Source: Exiguobacterium sp. s124 (GTDB lineage Bacteria; Bacillota; Bacilli; Exiguobacteriales; Exiguobacteriaceae). From it: a DNA stretch of 64,000 nt. This document shows, one piece after another, positions 58,566 to 64,000 of the stretch (its first letter is position 1; the number at the start of each line of letters is the position of its first letter). The position numbers and the translations under genes were made by a program. Location: contig NZ_JACSKH010000002.1 in the NCBI RefSeq assembly GCF_018617485.1, positions 248,001 through 312,000 of the forward strand, in the 5' to 3' direction. The notes below the pieces were generated by a model. That model saw only the letters and a program-made list of their open reading frames with translations. It was not told the origin of the DNA and searched no databases.

Positions 58566-61500
58566 AAAAGTACTCGTCATTGGTTCAGGACCAATCGTGA
58601 TCGGGCAGGCCGCAGAGTTTGATTATTCCGGAACACAAGCGTGCCAAGCGCTACGAGAAGCCGGATGTGAAGTTGTCTTATTGAACTCCAATCCTGCCAC
58701 GATTATGACAGACCCAGGGATGGCGGATGCGACGTATATCGAAGCGATGACCGTACAAAAAGCGACCGCCATCATCGAAAAAGAACGTCCGACTCACTTA
58801 CTCGCGACGGTCGGGGGACAGACGGCGTTGAATTTGGCACTCGATCTCGAGGAAGCTGGAGTATTGACGACATATGGAGTCGAACTACTCGGGACATCAC
58901 TTGAAACGATTCGAGACGGAGAAGACCGTGAACGATTCAAACAAAAGATGGAACTGCTACATGAACCCATTCCGACGTCAACAACGATTGAATCGATAGA
59001 AGAATTGACGACTTTCATCGAGTCGACGGGTGTTCCGCTCATCGTTCGACCAGCCTTTACGCTCGGCGGAACAGGTGGTGGCATCGCGACGACAGAAGAA
59101 GAAGCCTACAAGATGGCACGTCGAGGTCTTGAAGCGAGTCCGATTTCGCAATGTTTAGTCGAAAAGAGCATCGCCGGCTATAAAGAGTTTGAATATGAGG
59201 TGATGCGTGATGCGTTCGGAACGTGCATCATCGTCTGCAACATGGAAAACATTGACCCGGTCGGTGTGCATACGGGGGACTCCGTCGTATTCGCACCAGC
59301 ACAAACGTTATCGGATCACATGCATCAAACGTTGCGGAGTGCTTCGTTTCGGATCGTATCCGAGCTAGGTGTGATTGGTGGGTGTAACATTCAGTTTGCT
59401 GTTCATCCGACGGAATCAGAATACTATGTGATTGAAGTGAATCCTCGCGTCTCGCGCAGCTCAGCGCTTGCGTCAAAAGCGACCGGGTATCCGATTGCGA
59501 AAATCGCGACACGTCTCGCCTTAGGGGAACCGTTAGACCGTTGTATCAATCCGGTCACGACAAACACGATGGCAAGTTTTGAACCGGCACTCGATTATAT
59601 TACGGCGAAAGTGCCATGCTTTCCGTTCGACTTGTTCGCCGAGACAGACCGTGCGCTCGGTCCGCAAATGAAAGCGACCGGCGAGAGTATGGCGATGGGG
59701 AAAACATTAGAAGAAGCATTGCAGAAGGCATGGCGTGGAGCCGGGATTGAACAGGCGCCACTCTATCCAAAGTGGATGCAAGAAGCCACCGTCGATGTGT
59801 TAATGAAAGAAATCGAGGCACCGACGGACCGTCGTCTTCATGCTTGTCTCGCTTTGCTCGATCGTGAATTATTGTCTGGCGATTCGTTGCAGCAAATCAC
59901 GGGAATCACGCCACACTTCATTCAGATGTTGAAACGCCTCCTCCAAATGACAAAGCAAGATTTGACGGAACCGAGCGGGCTATTACAGGCGAAGCGCCTC
60001 GGATTCACGGACGCACAGATTGCCGAGATCATGCACGTACAAGTCGCGGACGTCAAGACGCTCCGGGAATCGGCTTCGATTCAGCCGGTATATCAGATGA
60101 TTGACACATGCGCCGCTGAATTTGAAAGTCAGACCCCATATTTTTATGGCTCCTGGCACGGGACATCTGAAGTAGAGCCGAGTGGCAAACGGAAAGTTGC
60201 CATCATCGGGGCAGGGCCGATTCGAATCGGACAAGGCATTGAGTTCGACTACAGTTCAGTCCACGCGGTATGGGCGCTTCAAAAGCTTGGTGTCGAAACG
60301 ATTATGATCAACAATAACCCGGAGACCGTATCGACCGACTTCTCGATCGCGGACAAACTGTACGTGGAACCACTGACAAGCGAGGATGTCATGCACGTGT
60401 TAGAGGCGGAAGGTTGTCACGATATCTTGATTCAGTTCGGTGGCCAGACAGGGATTGCGCTCGCCCATGATTTAGAGGCGGCTGGATATCATTTGCTCGG
60501 TGCCTCCGCGCAAACCATCGACCAAATGGAAGACCGGGATCGTTTCTATCAGTTCCTTGATTCGATTGAGGTCGAACACATTCCGGGAGAGGAAGTGTCT
60601 TCCCAACAAGAATTGAATGAAGCGGTACAACAGCTAGGTTATCCATGCATCCTTCGCCCGTCATATGTGATTGGTGGGAAGGGGATGCTGCTCATTCATA
60701 CGGAGGAACAGTTGGCAGCTGCACACCCGAACCTCGCCTATCCAATCCTCGTCGATCAATACGTTCCAGGACGTGAGCTCGAAGTGGATTGTGTGACAGA
60801 TGGGGAAACGGTGTATGTGCCAGTCATCCTCGAACAAATTGAAGCGGCAGGTGTTCACTCGGGAGATTCGACGATGGTCTTACCGCCAGTCGAGACGAGT
60901 AAGTCGATTCAAGAGAAAGTCGAATCGATTGCAAAACGAATCGGGCAGGCACTCGATTATAAGGGGGCCTTGAACATTCAGTTTGTGTTGAACGAAGAAA
61001 CGATCTATGTTCTCGAAATCAATCCGCGTGCATCTCGGACCGTTCCGATTGTCAGCAAAGTAACAGGCGAACCGTTAATCGAATGGGCGACCTATGCAGC
61101 GTATGGTCTGTCGTTAGCTGATTACGTTCCGACAAGTGTTCGCCCATTGACGAACTATGCGGTGAAGACGCCAATCTTCTCGAACGTCAAATTGCCCGGC
61201 GTCGACCCGATGACAGGCTCGGTCATGCGTTCGACAGGCGAGACGCTCCAGTTCAGCTCACATCCATATGTGCCGGAGCGGTTCACCTATGATGCGCTGA
61301 CGACGCGGGTGATGACACGTTCGCAGATTGCTTTTGGGGAAGGATTTGAGCACTTCGGGGATACACCGCTCGCAGACGTCACTGATTTCCAAGATGTCGC
61401 CGTGTTATTCTCGGATGCGACCGATGAGCGGGAATTACGTGAAGCCGCCGTCCGCAACGGCGTTCATATTATCTCGTCGCGACAGTTGGCTCAGTATTAT

Positions 61501-61578
61501 CAAATGAGTCAGTCACTGGCCGACAATCAAGTTCAATCGTTACAATCCATTCAAATGAAAGAGGGCGTAGCTAAATGA
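58558..61578 (+). CDS. carB: Carbamoyl-phosphate synthase, large subunit
   Basis: Makes carbamoyl phosphate from bicarbonate, ammonia and 2 ATP. 1006 residues in two homologous halves: GSGPIVIGQAAEFDYSG at 7 and GAGPIRIGQGIEFDYSS near 550; the ATP-grasp blocks RPAFTLGGTGGG near 165 and RPSYVIGGKGM near 702; VNPRVSRSSALASK and INPRASRTVPIVSK close each grasp. The C-terminal regulatory (MGS-like) domain is short, about 70-80 residues, so total length is some 50-60 less than the 1060-1070 of enterobacterial CarB. It overlaps argF by 4 bp. Confidence 0.95.
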   Translation: MHKKVLVIGSGPIVIGQAAEFDYSGTQACQALREAGCEVVLLNSNPATIMTDPGMADATYIEAMTVQKATAIIEKERPTHLLATVGGQTALNLALDLEEAGVLTTYGVELLGTSLETIRDGEDRERFKQKMELLHEPIPTSTTIESIEELTTFIESTGVPLIVRPAFTLGGTGGGIATTEEEAYKMARRGLEASPISQCLVEKSIAGYKEFEYEVMRDAFGTCIIVCNMENIDPVGVHTGDSVVFAPAQTLSDHMHQTLRSASFRIVSELGVIGGCNIQFAVHPTESEYYVIEVNPRVSRSSALASKATGYPIAKIATRLALGEPLDRCINPVTTNTMASFEPALDYITAKVPCFPFDLFAETDRALGPQMKATGESMAMGKTLEEALQKAWRGAGIEQAPLYPKWMQEATVDVLMKEIEAPTDRRLHACLALLDRELLSGDSLQQITGITPHFIQMLKRLLQMTKQDLTEPSGLLQAKRLGFTDAQIAEIMHVQVADVKTLRESASIQPVYQMIDTCAAEFESQTPYFYGSWHGTSEVEPSGKRKVAIIGAGPIRIGQGIEFDYSSVHAVWALQKLGVETIMINNNPETVSTDFSIADKLYVEPLTSEDVMHVLEAEGCHDILIQFGGQTGIALAHDLEAAGYHLLGASAQTIDQMEDRDRFYQFLDSIEVEHIPGEEVSSQQELNEAVQQLGYPCILRPSYVIGGKGMLLIHTEEQLAAAHPNLAYPILVDQYVPGRELEVDCVTDGETVYVPVILEQIEAAGVHSGDSTMVLPPVETSKSIQEKVESIAKRIGQALDYKGALNIQFVLNEETIYVLEINPRASRTVPIVSKVTGEPLIEWATYAAYGLSLADYVPTSVRPLTNYAVKTPIFSNVKLPGVDPMTGSVMRSTGETLQFSSHPYVPERFTYDALTTRVMTRSQIAFGEGFEHFGDTPLADVTDFQDVAVLFSDATDERELREAAVRNGVHIISSRQLAQYYQMSQSLADNQVQSLQSIQMKEGVAK

Positions 61579-62501
61579 CAGTGAAGACGATGCAACATTT
61601 TTTGACGATGGAAGAATTGACACCGGACACGCTCGATGCGTTGCTTCAGTTGGCACATGACGTCAAACAGTCGCCTCAATCTTTTGCGACAGCGCTGACA
61701 GGTAAGAAAGTCGCCTTATTGTTTGAAAAGGCATCGACTCGTACGCGCATGTCATTTGAGGTGGGTGTCGTCGAACTAGGCGGGTACCCGCTCTTCCTCA
61801 GCGGTCAAGATTTGCAAATCGGGCGCGGGGAACCATTGACGGACACGATTCAAGTGATGAGTCGGTATGTGGATGCGCTCATGATTCGGACGTATGCGCA
61901 TGAAACGGTGGAGACGTTGGCGCAACATGGAACGATTCCGATTATGAACGGATTGACGGATCTGCATCATCCATGCCAAGTGCTCGCGGATTTGTTGACG
62001 ATTGAAGAACAGTTCGGAAGTCGTTCAGGGAAAGTGTTGACGTATATCGGAGACGGGAACAATATGGCGCACTCGCTCATGATTGGCGGAGCGCTGAGTG
62101 GGATGCATATTCGAATCGCGTCGCCAAACGGATACACCGTCGATCAAGCGATTTATGAGAATGCACAAAAGTTGGCGCAGACGACTGGAGGTAGCATCAA
62201 GTTGTTTGATGATCCGGCGCTTGCTGCAAATGAAGCAGATATTGTCTATACGGACGTCTTTGCGAGTATGGGGCAGGAAGAGGAAGCCGATGAACGATTG
62301 ATGAAATTTGCAGGGTTCCAAGTGAACAGTAACCTAATGGCTCTTGCGAAAACCGATGCAATCTTCCTTCACTGTTTACCGGCGCATCGCGGGGAAGAAG
62401 TGACGGCTAATGTGATTGATGGACCACAGTCATGGGTGTTCGATCAAGCCGAGAACCGTCTGCATGCACAAAAAGCATTGATGCTGACATTATTGACGTA
62501 A
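61575..62501 (+). CDS. argF: Ornithine carbamoyltransferase
   Basis: Joins carbamoyl phosphate and ornithine to citrulline. 308 residues. The carbamoyl-phosphate motif STRTRMSF is near residue 54, HHPCQVLADLLT near 132, and the ornithine-binding FLHCLPAHRGEEV near 259. The last gene of the operon, so the whole path from glutamate to citrulline is encoded here; argG and argH are not in the window. Placement after an arg operon fits the anabolic enzyme rather than catabolic ArcB. Confidence 0.95.
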   Translation: MTVKTMQHFLTMEELTPDTLDALLQLAHDVKQSPQSFATALTGKKVALLFEKASTRTRMSFEVGVVELGGYPLFLSGQDLQIGRGEPLTDTIQVMSRYVDALMIRTYAHETVETLAQHGTIPIMNGLTDLHHPCQVLADLLTIEEQFGSRSGKVLTYIGDGNNMAHSLMIGGALSGMHIRIASPNGYTVDQAIYENAQKLAQTTGGSIKLFDDPALAANEADIVYTDVFASMGQEEEADERLMKFAGFQVNSNLMALAKTDAIFLHCLPAHRGEEVTANVIDGPQSWVFDQAENRLHAQKALMLTLLT

Positions 62502-62505
62502 CAAC

Positions 62506-62535
62506 AAAGGGTGACACGCCATGTGTCACCCTTTC
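62506..62535. terminator. Bidirectional intrinsic terminator
   Basis: AAAGGGTGACAC pairs perfectly with GTGTCACCCTTT between argF and the convergent rhomboid gene. Confidence 0.88.
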
Positions 62536-62536
62536 G

Positions 62537-63262
62537 TTATAGGAACTGTGCCAATAAACCGAAGATAGCCAGTCCGATGATGATGTAGAAGAACCATTTT
62601 CCGTCTCCGGAATGAACAATCGGGGGTGCATACGAACGTTGCTTATACTTTCCATAGCGCATCGGGCGCGTATACGGAACTGTGAATCGCGAGAGTGGAA
62701 TGGCAAGTAAAAATCCTGCCAAAAAGCCATAAACATGTCCCCAAAGCGAAACATTCGAACCGATCAATGTGAAGGCGGCACTGATGGCGACGAAAATGTA
62801 AACCAAGCGGGCATCTTGGCTAAGCATTAACGTGCGACGGAAACGACCGATGAACACGTAGAATCCGAGAATGGCCAAGATGGCTCCTGACGCACCGGCT
62901 TGTAAATAAAACAAGTTGCTGACGGTGAAATAGGTGAACAAGTTGGCAAGTGCTCCGGCGAAAACATAAAACAGGGCAAATTTCACATGCCCGACCATAC
63001 GTTCCATCGCAGGTCCGAAGATAATCAGTGCAAACGAGTTAAACAATAGATGACCAAGACTCAAATGAATAAAGTTGGCCGTCACCAAGCGATACCATTG
63101 TCCATCGGCGAGTGCCAAATGGAATGACCCGCCTGTCGCCACGATTCGTAAGCCAGGAGCGAAAGAATCGATGACAAACACAAGGAGTTGGATTACAATG
63201 AACAGCGTTACGAGTGGATATGCCCGTACAAACGTTTGTACATTTTCCGTACGACTAAACAT
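62537..63262 (-). CDS. Rhomboid-family intramembrane serine protease
   Basis: A 241-residue membrane protease with six hydrophobic segments. Catalytic Ser in AGASGAILA near residue 127 and His in WGHVYGFLAG near 180; HLSLGHLLFN near 68 supplies the oxyanion/loop-1 HxxxN. These are the key residues of the family. Substrate unknown. ATG 63262 has AGAGGTGA upstream; the longer frame to 63388 overlaps acpS on the other strand and is rejected. It is divergent from acpS with about 60 bp between. Confidence 0.92.
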   Translation of the reverse strand: MFSRTENVQTFVRAYPLVTLFIVIQLLVFVIDSFAPGLRIVATGGSFHLALADGQWYRLVTANFIHLSLGHLLFNSFALIIFGPAMERMVGHVKFALFYVFAGALANLFTYFTVSNLFYLQAGASGAILAILGFYVFIGRFRRTLMLSQDARLVYIFVAISAAFTLIGSNVSLWGHVYGFLAGFLLAIPLSRFTVPYTRPMRYGKYKQRSYAPPIVHSGDGKWFFYIIIGLAIFGLLAQFL

Positions 63263-63325
63263 AACATCACCTCTTTCCTCAATTGTATAGGGAAACGATG
63301 GAAAAAGGAAAGGAGCGAGTGTCCT

Positions 63326-63709
63326 GTGATTGTAGGAATTGGAGTCGATATTGTCGAGCTTGATCGGATGGCTCGCTCGATGAAACAACCACGGTTTTTA
63401 ATGCGTCTGCTCACCGATGCTGAATATGAGATGGTTCAAAAATACCCACTTCCGCGTCAAATCGAGTTTGTTTCGGGACGTTTCGCCGCAAAAGAGGCTT
63501 ACGCCAAGGCGATTGGGACTGGAATCGCACACGGTTTATCATGGCGTCACATTGAAATTTTACCGGATGAGACGGGACGTCCTGTCATGACCGCGCCTTT
63601 TTCGGGTCGGATTCATGTCAGCATTAGTCATAGCAGTGCATACGCCGTTGCACAAGTCATCTTAGAAGAGGAGGGGCAACATGTTTCGTCCAAGTCGAAT
63701 CGAGATTGA
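63326..63709 (+). CDS. acpS: Holo-[acyl-carrier-protein] synthase
   Basis: Transfers 4'-phosphopantetheine from CoA to the acyl carrier protein. 127 residues. IVGIGVDIVELDR at the start (metal-binding Asp) and FAAKEAYAKAIGTG near 54 (Glu/Lys) are diagnostic; HVSISHSSAYA follows. GTG 63326 has AGGAG 10 bases upstream. The C-terminus overlaps the alr start by 29 bp, so acpS-alr form an operon as in many Bacillales (where a lipoprotein gene usually lies between them; it is absent here). Confidence 0.94.
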   Translation: MIVGIGVDIVELDRMARSMKQPRFLMRLLTDAEYEMVQKYPLPRQIEFVSGRFAAKEAYAKAIGTGIAHGLSWRHIEILPDETGRPVMTAPFSGRIHVSISHSSAYAVAQVILEEEGQHVSSKSNRD

Positions 63710-64000
63710 TCGGGCGGCCATCGCCCATAACATAAAAGAATTAACCAAACGAATCCCACAAGACATCATGGCGGTCGTCAAAGCGAACGCCTACGGTCAT
63801 GGGGCGGTTGAAGTAGCGAAGATTGCACTCCAGAACGGGGCGACGATGCTTGGGGTCGCTTTGTTAGAAGAAGCAATCGAACTTCGGGATGCAGGGATTA
63901 TGGCACCGATTTTAGTCATGGAGGCGCAATTTCCCCAATATGCGGGAATTGCAGCGGAACGAGACATCACGTTGTCCGTCTTTTCTGCCGAATGGGTAAA
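63681..64000 (+). CDS. alr: Alanine racemase, 5' part (cut by window edge)
   Basis: PLP enzyme making D-alanine for peptidoglycan. The first 106 residues are visible and the frame is open to the last base. SRIEIDRAAIAHNI starts the barrel and AVVKANAYGHG near residue 34 holds the PLP Lys; LLEEAIELRDAGI and PILVM are also typical. GAGGAGGGG 6 bases upstream of ATG. It overlaps acpS by 29 bp. The catalytic Tyr of the second domain would be beyond the window. Confidence 0.93.
   Translation, partial: MFRPSRIEIDRAAIAHNIKELTKRIPQDIMAVVKANAYGHGAVEVAKIALQNGATMLGVALLEEAIELRDAGIMAPILVMEAQFPQYAGIAAERDITLSVFSAEWV

Noticed and set aside
63263-63388. Extension of the rhomboid protease to 63388
   Set aside because: It would overlap acpS on the opposite strand; AGAGGTGA precedes ATG 63262 and the extra residues are not family-like.

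Overview
The window looks like chromosomal DNA of a low-to-mid GC Bacillota, order Bacillales. The gene families (YuiD, YwiC-like, YwpF-like, YycC, YtxH, PucR-type regulator beside ald, argCJBD-carAB-argF), the S-box and T-box leaders and the strong AGGAGG ribosome sites all fit. I think Exiguobacterium or a close relative is most likely, but that is inference from gene content, not a search. I see no rRNA, tRNA, CRISPR array, insertion sequence or prophage. Base and codon use appear even throughout, so this is housekeeping and metabolic chromosome with short intergenic gaps and many clear intrinsic terminators.

Layout. 1-7 kb: the 3' part of a pterin-dependent phenylalanine hydroxylase, a membrane-tethered alpha/beta hydrolase, a HAD phosphatase, a two-component system, a DUF1499 protein and a mercuric-reductase-like flavoprotein. 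7-15 kb: the motAB flagellar stator, a KtrB/TrkH potassium channel with a short coupled leader ORF, a four-PAS histidine kinase in operon with a fatty-acyl-reductase-type dehydrogenase, and a membrane-anchored Mrr-like nuclease. 15-24 kb: DUF1836 regulator, polyprenol/phytol kinase-like enzyme, murB, ald with its PucR-type regulator, YuiD, trhO, a VTT membrane protein and an NhaC-type transporter under a SAM (S-box) riboswitch. 24-33 kb: a diguanylate cyclase, a T-box-controlled argS, a yajQ operon, a type I pullulanase with a C-terminal membrane tail, and a 54-codon yycC-like gene. 33-40 kb: an MMPL exporter, a short YitT-type membrane protein behind what looks like a leader-peptide translational attenuator, and several small unknown genes.

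40-53 kb: CstR divergent from a rhodanese and a four-domain CoA-disulfide/persulfide reductase (reactive sulfur control), an AgcS amino-acid symporter, znuA behind a Zur box, a second alpha/beta hydrolase, DUF456, pncA-pncB (NAD salvage) and phhB (pterin recycling for the phenylalanine hydroxylase at the other end of the window). 53-62.5 kb: the complete argC-J-B-D-carA-carB-argF operon with overlapping reading frames and two tandem ARG boxes. The window closes with a rhomboid protease, acpS and the start of alr.

Working together: the arginine operon (ARG boxes) and argS (T-box) give two-level control of arginine supply and charging; ald and the AgcS symporter suggest alanine uptake and catabolism, with alr and murB feeding the cell wall; pncA/pncB recycle nicotinamide; cstR and its operon handle persulfides. 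The most unusual signal is the putative translational attenuator at 35718-35886: a 15-codon leader ORF, a stem that hides part of it, and a second stem that hides the ribosome site of the membrane protein gene, with a mutually exclusive alternative pairing.
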